Shown: positions 8,173 through 16,211 of the stretch, piece by piece | Position numbering within the stretch: position 1 is the first letter of the stretch | Layout of the letters: every line of letters begins with the position of its first letter | NCBI RefSeq assembly: GCF_017873625.1 | Contig: NZ_JAGGKL010000007.1 | Coordinates: 62,001-126,000 of the forward strand | DNA length: 64,000 nt | Source of the DNA: Methanobacterium petrolearium | Lineage (GTDB): Archaea > Methanobacteriota > Methanobacteria > Methanobacteriales > Methanobacteriaceae | Reading direction: 5' to 3' | The notes under the pieces: model-generated | Databases searched by the model: none | The model's input: only the letters and a program-made list of their open reading frames with translations | What the model was told of the DNA's origin: nothing | Translations under genes and position numbers: made by a program

Positions 8173-8898
8173 ATGAGTATTTTTGATGGAAGTTTCAATC
8201 CAGATGTGGAAAAACTTGAAAATGAAGGGGATGTAAAGGGTCTTATCAAAACCTTGCAAAAGGGCAACCAAAAAAACCGTGCCACGGCAGCCAGGGCACT
8301 GGGAAGATTCAAAGAAGAAAGTGTGGAAAAGTCATTAATAAAAGCATTGGAAGATGATGATCCTGATGTAAGATGGAATGCAGCCAGTTCACTTGGCAAA
8401 ATCGGCACAGCCAATTCCACATTATTCCTTCTAAACACACTTCTCGATGAAAAATGGTACGTGCGCCAGCATGCTGCCGAAGCTCTGGGCGAAATTGGAG
8501 ATGAACGGGCGCTGGTACCCCTTTTAGAATCATTAAAAGATGAAAAGATCAGAAACAATGTTGCAATTGCCCTTGGCCATTTAGGGGATCCTGGAGCAGT
8601 TGATCATTTAATAGATGCTCTTAAAGATGATGATTACAGTTTTCGCAGTGCTGCTGAAGAAGCCCTTGGTATGATCGGTGATGAAAAAGCTGTTCCTCCA
8701 CTTATTGAATCCTTAAAAGATGATGATGTCAGTGTACGCAGACACGCTGCAGGAGCACTGGGCATGATCGGTGATGAGCGAGCAATCAAACCATTACTGG
8801 CAGCCATGGATGATAAAAAATGGTACGTTCGTCTCCAAGTGGAAGAGGCCATACAGGAACTAAATAATCGTTTAAAGGAAAAAAATAACTCTGAATGA
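8173..8898 (+). CDS. HEAT-repeat (PBS lyase-type) protein
   Basis: About 241 aa made almost entirely of 31-residue HEAT-like repeats of the phycobilisome lyase type. Repeating landmarks are AARALGRF, AASSLGKIG, AAEALGEIGD, VAIALGHLGD, AAEEALGMIGD and AAGALGMIGD, each followed by an alternating P-L-I/L-E-S-L-K-D-D helix, giving about seven repeats. Such solenoids act as protein-binding scaffolds; no catalytic residue is visible. The first ATG in frame is 8146. However, GAGGGGGG at 8155-8162 lies inside that extension and points to ATG 8173. A second HEAT protein of similar design is encoded at 25.4 kb. The partner protein is unknown. Confidence 0.88.
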   Translation: MSIFDGSFNPDVEKLENEGDVKGLIKTLQKGNQKNRATAARALGRFKEESVEKSLIKALEDDDPDVRWNAASSLGKIGTANSTLFLLNTLLDEKWYVRQHAAEALGEIGDERALVPLLESLKDEKIRNNVAIALGHLGDPGAVDHLIDALKDDDYSFRSAAEEALGMIGDEKAVPPLIESLKDDDVSVRRHAAGALGMIGDERAIKPLLAAMDDKKWYVRLQVEEAIQELNNRLKEKNNSE

Positions 8899-9053
8899 AC
8901 GTTTTCCCAGTTTGGTGCCATCATGGATCTTATCACAGTAATTATTGTAAAACAGTAATTATTTTGTAAATATATTCACCCAATGAAAATTTGATAATTG
9001 TAAATCGTGTTATTTTTAATTTGCATTTTTTTTATTGTTACTTTTTGAAAATA

Positions 9054-9512
9054 TTAAAGAAATTTCCTGATTTTATCAGCAATCTGGTTTCGAACATCTT
9101 CAGAGATCTCTTTCGGTGGTCTGGGACGCATATAACCAAAATGAGGGTCTTCGAAGGTGTGACCAGCAAATTCAACCGGATGATTATAACGTGGGATGAA
9201 ATGCCAGTGCAGGTGGGGTTCCAGGGTGTCTTCCATGTAAAAAGTGTTCATCAAACAACCCCAGTTAAAAAGAGTGGCGTCAAAGGCAATTTTCACTGAT
9301 TTTTCCATTCTCTCGAGCAATTGGACGAAATCTTCCCATTCCTCATTTTTAAGGCCACTTAGAGTCTTTTTGTCCCGTTTAAGTGCCACTACGCAGGTTG
9401 CCAGATTACTCTGATTGGGAGCAAGAAACACGATCCAGTGATGGGTCTGGATGATTGGGTCACCAAAATTGTAGTCAGTCAATTTTTCACAGTAAGGACA
9501 TTCAATATTCAT
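9054..9512 (-). CDS. HIT-family protein (histidine triad hydrolase)
   Basis: A 152-aa cytoplasmic protein of the histidine triad superfamily, which hydrolyses or transfers nucleoside monophosphates. The triad is EPHLHWHFIPR, with His100, His102 and His104. An N-terminal CPYC (Cys5, Cys8) plus His residues near position 24 probably bind zinc, as in several archaeal and bacterial HIT proteins. The C-terminal HFGYMRPRPPKE region is unlike Hint and closer to uncharacterised prokaryotic HIT proteins. A ribosome site GGGAGAA precedes the ATG. It is divergent from the MFS gene. Natural substrate unknown. Confidence 0.9.
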   Translation of the reverse strand: MNIECPYCEKLTDYNFGDPIIQTHHWIVFLAPNQSNLATCVVALKRDKKTLSGLKNEEWEDFVQLLERMEKSVKIAFDATLFNWGCLMNTFYMEDTLEPHLHWHFIPRYNHPVEFAGHTFEDPHFGYMRPRPPKEISEDVRNQIADKIRKFL

Positions 9513-9585
9513 TTATACAATTCTCCCTTCTTTTGGATCTACATAATTTAGATTAATATCACTATAACATATTATTAGTTATCCA

Positions 9586-9620
9586 TAATCAATTAACCAT
9601 CTATCTATAATCGATTACCA
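9586..9620 (+). promoter_or_regulatory. pair of TAATC[AG]ATTA elements in the HIT/MFS divergent promoter
   Basis: TAATCAATTAACCA starts at 9586 and TAATCGATTACCA at 9608, a 22-bp offset. TAATCGATTA is itself a perfect palindrome. They lie between two divergent genes and may be regulator half-sites. The assignment rests on repetition and position only. Confidence 0.35.
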
Positions 9621-9655
9621 GATCAGCTAACATAGTTATACCTATCATTTTACAG

Positions 9656-9704
9656 TATTATATGGTGTGATTACCTATGGAAAGGATTTAGGTGGTTACC
9701 TAAA
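9656..9704 (+). promoter_or_regulatory. candidate TATA box and 18-bp palindromic operator before the MFS gene
   Basis: A TATTATAT box (about 9656-9663) is followed at 9687-9704 by TTTAGGTggttACCTAAA, two perfect 7-bp arms around 4 bp. The palindrome lies near the expected transcription start and about 22 bases before the MFS start codon, a typical place for a repressor of a drug exporter. A related GGTGATTACC-like half-site is just upstream (9664-9675). No regulator gene is adjacent. Confidence 0.55.
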
Positions 9705-9726
9705 ATTATTTTAAGGTGATTAACTG

Positions 9727-11145
9727 ATGGCCACCAAAACTGTTGAAACAACAACATCACTACAAAAGGTGAGTTTGCTCCTGGTGGTTATTAGCTCGTT
9801 TTTGATACCGTTTATGGGTTCATCCCTCAGTATAGCACTTCCCTTGATCCAGAAGGATCTTGCAATTAATATTTTGATGCTGGGGTGGATACCCAATGCA
9901 TTTGTACTGGCCAACGCAGCCCTGGTCCTACCCTTCGGCAGATTGGCAGATATTCATGGCCGCAGGAAAGTGTTCACTTGTGGAATAATAATTTACACTA
10001 TTGCATCTTTACTGGCAGGTTTTTCTAATTCAGGTATGATGATCTTGCTGTTCAGCTTTCTGCAAGGTTTGGGTAGTGCAATGATATTTGCCACTGCAAT
10101 TGCTCTTCTCATTTCTATATATCCCCATAAAATGAGGGGAAGAGTATTGGGAATATATGTTACCGCCGTATATTTAGGGCTGGTTTTCGGACCCCTCCTT
10201 GGAGGTTTCCTGGCCCAGAATTTGGGATGGAGAAGCATATACTTTGCCAATGTACCTCTAGGTTTGTTCGCATTAATAATAATCTTTACCTGGTTTAAAG
10301 GTGAATGGAAAAGTTCTGATGGTGAAAAATTCGATTTATTAGGGTCGATTATTTATGCATCATCATTATCCCTCCTAATGTACGGAATTTCAACCCTGCA
10401 CGGATCATTAGGGAAGTTAATGCTGGTTATGGGTATAATTGGATTAGTTACTTTTTATATGGTTGAAAAAAAATGTCCAAATCCAGTTATTCCATTGGAC
10501 ATATTCAAAAACAGGAGGACCAGCCTTTCAGGCGTAGCACTTGCTCTGGTTACTGTTGCCACCTCGGCGATGTGGACGCTTCTCAGCCTCTACTTACAAG
10601 ATCTGCGAAGTTTGGATCCGCTTACCACTGCCATGATCCTGTCAGTGCAACCACTCTTTGTGGCGCTTTTATCACCTCTGGTAGGGCGAATCATTGATAG
10701 GGGCGACATCCAACTTACCAACATCATTAACATCACCGGAGCAATCCTCTGCACAATCGGGCTTCTTACCCTGGCAACTCTAGGTGAAAAAACCACATTA
10801 GTTATTGTTTTAACTGGCCTATCAATGGTTGGGTTGGGTATGGGCTTGTTTGCAACACCTACCAATCGTAACTTCCTGGAATCCTTAACCGATAAATTTT
10901 ATGGGGTGGGTTCAGCCACCCTTTCCACTATGGTATATGTTGGCCAGACAGTGAGTCTTGGAATTCTGCTTTTCATATTAACTGGATTTGTGGGGGATGT
11001 TCAAATCATCCCCAGCACTTACTCTCTGTTCGTGGAGGGGTTACATGTCACATTTATTGTATTTGCAGTAATTAGTGCAATAGGGGCTTTAGTTGCTTTC
11101 ACGGTTAGGAAATACGTAACAACAGAAAATATGCCATCGGATTAA
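9727..11145 (+). CDS. MFS multidrug-type exporter, DHA2 (EmrB/QacA-like) family
   Basis: A 472-aa major facilitator with 14 predicted helices, the DHA2 layout of proton-driven drug exporters. Seen in the sequence are the cytoplasmic loop motif LPFGRLADIHGRRKV (motif A, about residues 63-77), the GLGSAMIFATAIALL segment, and the antiporter motif C LGLVFGPLLGGFLA in helix 5. A second motif-A-like loop, LVGRIIDRGD, follows in the C-terminal half. AAGGTGAT lies 6 bases before ATG 9727. The upstream palindrome suggests inducible control. The substrate is unknown; it is one of three DHA2-type exporters in this window. Confidence 0.92.
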   Translation: MATKTVETTTSLQKVSLLLVVISSFLIPFMGSSLSIALPLIQKDLAINILMLGWIPNAFVLANAALVLPFGRLADIHGRRKVFTCGIIIYTIASLLAGFSNSGMMILLFSFLQGLGSAMIFATAIALLISIYPHKMRGRVLGIYVTAVYLGLVFGPLLGGFLAQNLGWRSIYFANVPLGLFALIIIFTWFKGEWKSSDGEKFDLLGSIIYASSLSLLMYGISTLHGSLGKLMLVMGIIGLVTFYMVEKKCPNPVIPLDIFKNRRTSLSGVALALVTVATSAMWTLLSLYLQDLRSLDPLTTAMILSVQPLFVALLSPLVGRIIDRGDIQLTNIINITGAILCTIGLLTLATLGEKTTLVIVLTGLSMVGLGMGLFATPTNRNFLESLTDKFYGVGSATLSTMVYVGQTVSLGILLFILTGFVGDVQIIPSTYSLFVEGLHVTFIVFAVISAIGALVAFTVRKYVTTENMPSD

Positions 11146-11325
11146 GTGGGACATATTACATAAACAACCAATAATCAGATTATGATGAAAAATGGGATAA
11201 ATATACATTAATGAGGATGTATGTGAAGATTTAATTAAGAATAGGGATATTTTACTTAGAACAGGAATAATATATTATATACCGTATCCGGTTTATATGC
11301 AGTATCAGGTGAGGGAGTTGATAAT

Positions 11326-11793
11326 GTGAATGAAACACAGGATAATGGAGAACACAGTAAAGTTACAGGGTTCCTGAAAAAGTTATCCAAAGAAAAGAAA
11401 GCAAAAACATCTGAATTTATTGGAGCCATAATTGTTAATGCAGTGGTCTTATATGTTGTTAACAATCTGCTTTCCTGGCATCTGGGCTTCATCTTACCCT
11501 CATTTCAGGATGTTTTATGGATATTGAACCTTTCCATCGGTATGACAATCATAGCCAACATCCTATTCCTAATTTACCATCCCGGATGGTTCCGCAGTAT
11601 TATGCAGATAATTCTTAACATACTCGGTTTCATGGTCTGTTACTATCTATACACCATATTCCCATTCATATTCAGCAACGCAGCCTACACTATAGTTTTG
11701 AAAATCCTCCTCATACTGGGAATGGTGGGAGTCATCATAGCCAGTGTTGTAGAAGTTGTAAGACTCATTTTGCAGGTGACAAAAACAACCTAA
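11326..11793 (+). CDS. conserved-type membrane protein of unknown function
   Basis: I do not recognise a named family. The 155-aa protein has a hydrophilic, Lys-rich N-terminus (residues 1-27, with KKLSKEKKAKTSEF) and then four hydrophobic helices (about 28-45, 52-75, 80-105 and 120-150). The start is GTG 11326, preceded by GAGGGAG. An AT-rich TATATTATATA box lies near 11270. A small inverted repeat ACCGTATCCGGT (11281-11292) lies between that box and the start and could be an operator. The gene stands alone between an MFS exporter and a small minus-strand gene. Confidence 0.75.
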   Translation: MNETQDNGEHSKVTGFLKKLSKEKKAKTSEFIGAIIVNAVVLYVVNNLLSWHLGFILPSFQDVLWILNLSIGMTIIANILFLIYHPGWFRSIMQIILNILGFMVCYYLYTIFPFIFSNAAYTIVLKILLILGMVGVIIASVVEVVRLILQVTKTT

Positions 11794-11880
11794 CTGTATG
11801 GGACAATAAGACAAAGTCCGCATAACTGTCTGAAAAATAAAAGTAGGGAGGAAACATTCCATATAGCTTTCAGACAGCTA

Positions 11881-12147
11881 CTATTCTAAAAGAGCGTTAA
11901 CATAATATTCAACTTCGAATTTAATGGCTTTTAAGAGTTCTTCCAGGGTTTCGTCTTCCCAGGGTTCAGCAGTGTTTAAAAAACAGTTGAAAAACAAATT
12001 GGAATCTTTTTGGTCAATTGTAAAATCTTCAATCATAGCAATTGAATCTGTATTTAACCTTGAAAGTTCTTCTGATGATAGATCTACGCTTATACAAACT
12101 TGCCATCCATTTCTTGACTCATCTACAGTATCAACATCTACTTTCAT
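11881..12147 (-). CDS. small acidic protein of unknown function
   Basis: An 88-aa acidic soluble protein with no recognisable motif, consistent with two beta hairpins followed by a helix (EDETLEELLKAIKFEVEYYV). I set the start at ATG 12147, with GGAG nine bases upstream. GTG 12153, two codons earlier, is also possible. It lies just upstream of the M48 peptidase gene on the same strand, separated by some 140 bases, so the two are probably separately expressed. Length and codon pattern look real, but the function cannot be inferred. Confidence 0.6.
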   Translation of the reverse strand: MKVDVDTVDESRNGWQVCISVDLSSEELSRLNTDSIAMIEDFTIDQKDSNLFFNCFLNTAEPWEDETLEELLKAIKFEVEYYVNALLE

Positions 12148-12293
12148 GGTCACTTGCTCCAGGAAGTTCCAGTTTTTAGTATAAGGTTATCTGTATTTTC
12201 ATAGGGTTATAGCTTTTTTATATTTTAGGTTCTAAATCTATAGAATTTGGTTCCAAATAGGTTCTAACTCTAGGAAATTTGGAAAATGGTGAT

Positions 12294-13724
12294 TCATTTA
12301 AGTCCAAGAGAATGTTTAAAGCCCTGCACAACATCTATAGCGGATTTTAGCAGGGGATCTTTAACATTCACCGGGGTTTTCATTTTTTCAAGTCGATCAA
12401 TACGGAAATAAATAGGAGGATGCGGGTCGAAATTCAGCCAGGTGGGGAATCTGGTGGGAGATATCCTTTCTGCATGGAGACGATGATAACCAATTTTTCG
12501 CAGGGCCTCAGCCAGAACCTTTGGTTGCCCGATCTTCATGGCAGATAAAAGGTCAGCTCTACTTTCAAAGAATTTGGCAATGAAAAATATAACCCCTAAA
12601 GCCACAATAAGATAAACTAATGGGGATAAAACCACAACCGGGAATAAAATAGTGAATCTGAGTATGAATTCCAGTGAAATGATACTGAAAAGTATCAGGG
12701 GGTCTCGGCCTGATAGGTGGCCCATCTCATGCCCAATCACAGATAATATCTCATCTTCCTCCAATTGTACTAAAAGTCCGGTGGTGATGAGGACCAGGCC
12801 TCTGTTCGGACTGGGGCCAGTAGCAGCAGCATTAGCTATCATAGTGTTACTTAATGCAATCCGTGGCATGTTGACACCGAATTTACCGGCAGCCTCTTTA
12901 ACAATACTGTAAACATCAACCACCTTGGAAACCCTGAGATCGGCATTGCATGTGAAACCATATTCTGCAAATACCTCCTCACCTAACTCACAGGTAGGTT
13001 CCTGTCCCACAGCAAGACTCTTCTGGTAGATTTTATCCTTCATTTTTATTATCATATCCTTACCAAAGTCTTCCTGGAATTTGAGAAAATCTTCTAGGGG
13101 GAGCTGATACTCTAAAATATGCACCCTGGGATTTTCTGATGTGATTTTCCAATCACTGGTTTGAAGGAGTAACTTATCAGATAAAAGCACAATAGCCAGT
13201 TGAAAGGCTAAAATCGCAGCAATTGCCATTACAATCCCTAATGTGAGGAAAAAGATAATGTTAACTGCGAAGAAGATGACGTAGATCATGATCATGTTAC
13301 TTCCAAACATACGAAAAGAAACCCTTTTCCTCCGGTTAGGAGGTGCTTCAGGTATGATCTGTTCACCCTCAACCCAGGCAAAGTAAAGCGTGGCCTGACG
13401 AATACTATCCTCATATAACTGTACAGCAATAAGAAGTTCCTCTTCAATAAGATCCATTTTTTCGGCAATATCCAAATCTACAGGAAAACTAACCGGTTCC
13501 ATTTCCACCATGAAAAGATTTTCAGCTTCTAACCGCACCATAACTTCCCAATTTTCCTTCGAATTTTGAACCGTGAAAACAAGATAATATAACCCATTTT
13601 CGAATCCTTTGGTGATGTTTTTAAACAGATCAGGTTGGGTTAATAGATAATGTTCTTCTATAAAATTCAGGGCTTCTTTTAAGTGTACCTGTGAAAGTTC
13701 AGTGGTGATGGTGAAATTTTTCAT
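12294..13724 (-). CDS. M48-family membrane metallopeptidase with an N-terminal extension
   Basis: A 476-aa zinc peptidase of the HtpX/Ste24 clan. The zinc motif HEMGH is at residues 332-336, and the third ligand is probably Glu387 in FFESRAD, with Asp391 in the usual HExxH...ExxxD arrangement. Two hydrophobic segments (about 144-182) precede the protease domain and two more (345-385) lie between the zinc motifs, as in HtpX. Residues 1-125 form a soluble domain that HtpX lacks and that I do not recognise. It may select substrates. The family degrades misfolded membrane proteins. It is divergent from nucS, sharing a 306-base intergenic region with a perfect palindrome. Confidence 0.9.
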   Translation of the reverse strand: MKNFTITTELSQVHLKEALNFIEEHYLLTQPDLFKNITKGFENGLYYLVFTVQNSKENWEVMVRLEAENLFMVEMEPVSFPVDLDIAEKMDLIEEELLIAVQLYEDSIRQATLYFAWVEGEQIIPEAPPNRRKRVSFRMFGSNMIMIYVIFFAVNIIFFLTLGIVMAIAAILAFQLAIVLLSDKLLLQTSDWKITSENPRVHILEYQLPLEDFLKFQEDFGKDMIIKMKDKIYQKSLAVGQEPTCELGEEVFAEYGFTCNADLRVSKVVDVYSIVKEAAGKFGVNMPRIALSNTMIANAAATGPSPNRGLVLITTGLLVQLEEDEILSVIGHEMGHLSGRDPLILFSIISLEFILRFTILFPVVVLSPLVYLIVALGVIFFIAKFFESRADLLSAMKIGQPKVLAEALRKIGYHRLHAERISPTRFPTWLNFDPHPPIYFRIDRLEKMKTPVNVKDPLLKSAIDVVQGFKHSLGLK

Positions 13725-14030
13725 CCAACTTCATCTCCCAGTATAAGAATTATAAAAAAACCATCAGTTTTTATATTTTTTATATTCTTTAGATTAAATA
13801 AATTGATTGGTAAGGATAACAAAGCTAATAAATTATATAAATTTTCAATAATAAGCTTATTATTGATTTAACTCAATTTTAATCATTTATTTAATTTTTT
13901 ATTCATATTATTGGAGTGTATATTCTTTGTTTATGGAAAACAGTAATAAAAAAGATGCTTATTATTAATTATCTATCTTAACTTATGATAATAGTGAAAT
14001 ATTTCTATTATTAACAGTGAAATTCATATC
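13725..14030. other. divergent intergenic region between M48 peptidase and nucS
   Basis: No gene is visible in these 306 AT-rich bases. They contain a 22-bp perfect palindrome at 13845-13866, and its half GCTTATTATT recurs at 13957-13966. Promoters for both flanking genes should lie here. Confidence 0.6.
13845..13866. promoter_or_regulatory. 22-bp perfect palindrome, candidate operator
   Basis: TCAATAATAAG followed directly by CTTATTATTGA is an exact palindrome with no spacer. It lies between the divergent M48 peptidase and nucS genes. A half-site, GCTTATTATTAATT, recurs at 13957, about 100 bp nearer nucS. This is the expected form of a binding site for a dimeric winged-helix regulator. Confidence 0.55.
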
Positions 14031-14798
14031 ATGAAACTGGTTGAAGAAAAAAACCCAGATGCAGAACGTGTATTGGAAATAATAATTGAAGGAATATCAA
14101 AAAGGGCATTTATTACCATTATGGCCTCCTGTCGAGTTTATTATGAGGGACGGGCCACCAGCCGCCTGGAACTTGGAGACAGAATTATCCTTATCAAATC
14201 AGATGGGTCATTTATAATCCACCAGGACAGAAACCTGGAACCAGTCAACTGGCAACCCCCAAAAACCAAGGTCACTGCTAATATTCACCAGGGAATGGTT
14301 AAGTTAAAGGGAGTAAGGAGAAATCCCTCTGAATTATTGGAGGTTGAGATATTACAAACCCACCTGGCATCATACTTCATTGGAGAGGACTCAGAAAATC
14401 TGGAACTGGCAGGCTATGAGGCAGACATGGGAGACCTTATATTCAAGGATCCTGAGGTAATTGAAAAAGGTTTCAGACCAACTTCCCGGGAATATCACAC
14501 TCCCCAAGGATTCATCGATATCATGGGCAAGGATCAGGATGGTAACATCACCATACTGGAACTTAAAAGCAGGAAAGCCGGTACCAATGCCGTTAAACAG
14601 TTAAGAAGGTATGTTGATTGTTTCTGTGATCATAAAGAAAAAGTAAGGGGGGTATTGGTGGCTCCATCTGCCACTGATGATGCTCTTGAAATGTTAGAAG
14701 AACAGGGGATGGAGTTTAAGGCCCTTGAAGCTCCCAGAGAATTAAAAAATAACAAAGTAGTTACACTGGAATCCTTCTTTAGCTCTAGCAGTTCGTAA
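14031..14798 (+). CDS. nucS: endonuclease NucS (EndoMS)
   Basis: NucS cleaves DNA at mismatches or branched ends in archaea and actinobacteria and works with the PCNA clamp. The 255-aa length is usual. The N-terminal beta-rich domain covers about residues 1-115. The C-terminal RecB-like nuclease domain carries GFIDIMGKD with Asp163 and ITILELKSRKAG with Glu177 and Lys179, followed by the conserved VKQLRRYVD helix. The gene ends in a run of six serines with no obvious canonical PCNA-binding peptide. No ribosome site is seen before ATG 14031. The stop codon is followed by a short TTCGTAA duplication. The function is well supported by family; regulation may involve the upstream palindrome. Confidence 0.95.
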   Translation: MKLVEEKNPDAERVLEIIIEGISKRAFITIMASCRVYYEGRATSRLELGDRIILIKSDGSFIIHQDRNLEPVNWQPPKTKVTANIHQGMVKLKGVRRNPSELLEVEILQTHLASYFIGEDSENLELAGYEADMGDLIFKDPEVIEKGFRPTSREYHTPQGFIDIMGKDQDGNITILELKSRKAGTNAVKQLRRYVDCFCDHKEKVRGVLVAPSATDDALEMLEEQGMEFKALEAPRELKNNKVVTLESFFSSSSS

Positions 14799-15015
14799 AT
14801 TCGTAATTGATAACCTTTTTTTTAACATTGTTTTATTTTTTAAAAAAGTTTTGGGGTATACACAGTTAACATCCCAGGTATTTTTTGGTTAATTCTTATA
14901 TAATCCTATAAAATTTTCTTTACCATCCTAGAATCTTTACCATCATACAAAATAATGGTATTTATGGTTTCCAGAATAGCAGAATACAATTATTAGAATG
15001 TAATAATACTTATAT

Positions 15016-15786
15016 ATGGAAGTTTATGGTAAAGATTTGATAAAATTACCACGTGAAGGTGTTGCTTTAATTGTAACAGATCTTCATGGAAACGTTCAAG
15101 ATTTTCGTAAGATTATCGAAATATGGGAGAATCTATCAATTAACAACAACCATCTCATTTTAACTGGTGATTTTATCCATGCCATGAGTTCTAAGAATGA
15201 TCATTCCCTTGAAATCCTGAAAGCAGTTAGAGTTTACTGTCAATTCGACAATTTCCATCTACTACTTGGTAATCATGAGTGGGCAACCATCACCCACAGA
15301 ACAGTTTACAAGGGCGGAGAAAATCAGAGTGTAAATTTTAAGGTACTTTTAAAAAATGAATTTGGAGGGTCTTGGAAAAACAAATTTGAAGAATACGTCA
15401 ATTTCTTAAAAACACTTCCAGTTGCTGTTAAAACCGATAATGGAGTATTCATCAGCCATTCTGGTCCTCCAAAAGGTGTGAATTCCATACGAGAGATTAT
15501 GAACCTAACAGAAAGGGGTTATTCTGATAATCCCTTACTTTTTGAATTATTATGGAACCGTTACGGTGATTACACTAAAAATGATGTGGACAACTTTCTG
15601 GAGAAAGTTGGATGCAAGGCCATGATCGTGGGACACACACCAGTAGATGGCTACAAACTTATCCAGAACCAGTTGATTGTATCATCCAGTTTCAGTAAAG
15701 GTAAAAAAGCTTATGTTGAACTTGACCTTGAAAAAGAAATCAAGGGAGGTCGTGACTTGAAAAGGATGGTTAAATATTTTAAATAG
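15016..15786 (+). CDS. calcineurin-like metallophosphoesterase (PP1-like)
   Basis: A 256-aa binuclear-metal phosphatase. The motifs, in order, are TDLHGN (Asp22, His24), GDFIHAM (Asp52, His55), LLGNHEW (Asn86, His87, Glu88), SHSGPP with a metal His, and VGHTPV. The layout is that of bacterial/archaeal PP1-type serine/threonine phosphatases and ApaH-like enzymes. The second motif is unusual, because the common GDxxDRG reads GDFIHAM and has lost the Arg that contacts phosphate in PP1. Protein phosphatase, dinucleotide hydrolase or another role are all possible. The ATG lies very close to a TATATA-like box and has no ribosome site. Confidence 0.85.
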   Translation: MEVYGKDLIKLPREGVALIVTDLHGNVQDFRKIIEIWENLSINNNHLILTGDFIHAMSSKNDHSLEILKAVRVYCQFDNFHLLLGNHEWATITHRTVYKGGENQSVNFKVLLKNEFGGSWKNKFEEYVNFLKTLPVAVKTDNGVFISHSGPPKGVNSIREIMNLTERGYSDNPLLFELLWNRYGDYTKNDVDNFLEKVGCKAMIVGHTPVDGYKLIQNQLIVSSSFSKGKKAYVELDLEKEIKGGRDLKRMVKYFK

Positions 15787-15907
15787 ATAGATTCTATAAG
15801 TATAGTTTAAGTGGAGTCACTAAAAACTCTGTTAACATGGAATTCACGATTATTGTCTGGAATTTAATGATTCAATTTAAATTAAAAAGAATTTTCAGGT
15901 GAATCTA

Positions 15908-16162
15908 TTGAATAAAACGCAGAATATAGATGAATGGGTTGTTGTATGTCGTAACCCCAAATGCAAGAACCGTTATTCAATTCCTGAAAGCACTTCTGTG
16001 GAGTGGAAGATTCGGAAATTCAGGGGAGTATGTGGTCATGGGGATGATACTATTTTTCCAGAACTTAAAGAACCACTAAAATGCCCTAAGTGTGGGGAAA
16101 AAAGTTACAGAGTCATTCGGAAAGATTTTATCAGTAAAACAGGTAAAACATGTTCAATTTAA
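15908..16162 (+). CDS. small zinc-ribbon protein
   Basis: About 84 aa with two zinc-type Cys pairs: CRNPKC in the first third (CX4C) and CPKCGEKSY near the C-terminus, plus a CGHGDD element between. The fold is probably a single zinc ribbon. I prefer TTG 15908 because AGGTGA (15897-15902) sits five bases before it; GTG 15899 overlaps that site. It is convergent with the VWA-protein gene with only 49 bases between stops. The function is unknown; nucleic-acid or protein binding are both plausible. Confidence 0.65.
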   Translation: MNKTQNIDEWVVVCRNPKCKNRYSIPESTSVEWKIRKFRGVCGHGDDTIFPELKEPLKCPKCGEKSYRVIRKDFISKTGKTCSI

Positions 16163-16211
16163 CTTTTCAAAAGTTTATCATTACTTGTTGAAAAAGATAA
16201 ATAAAAATAAC

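Noticed and set aside
8991..9299. 102-aa plus-strand frame over the HIT gene
   Set aside because: It is opposite the HIT coding region and begins in AT-rich intergenic DNA.
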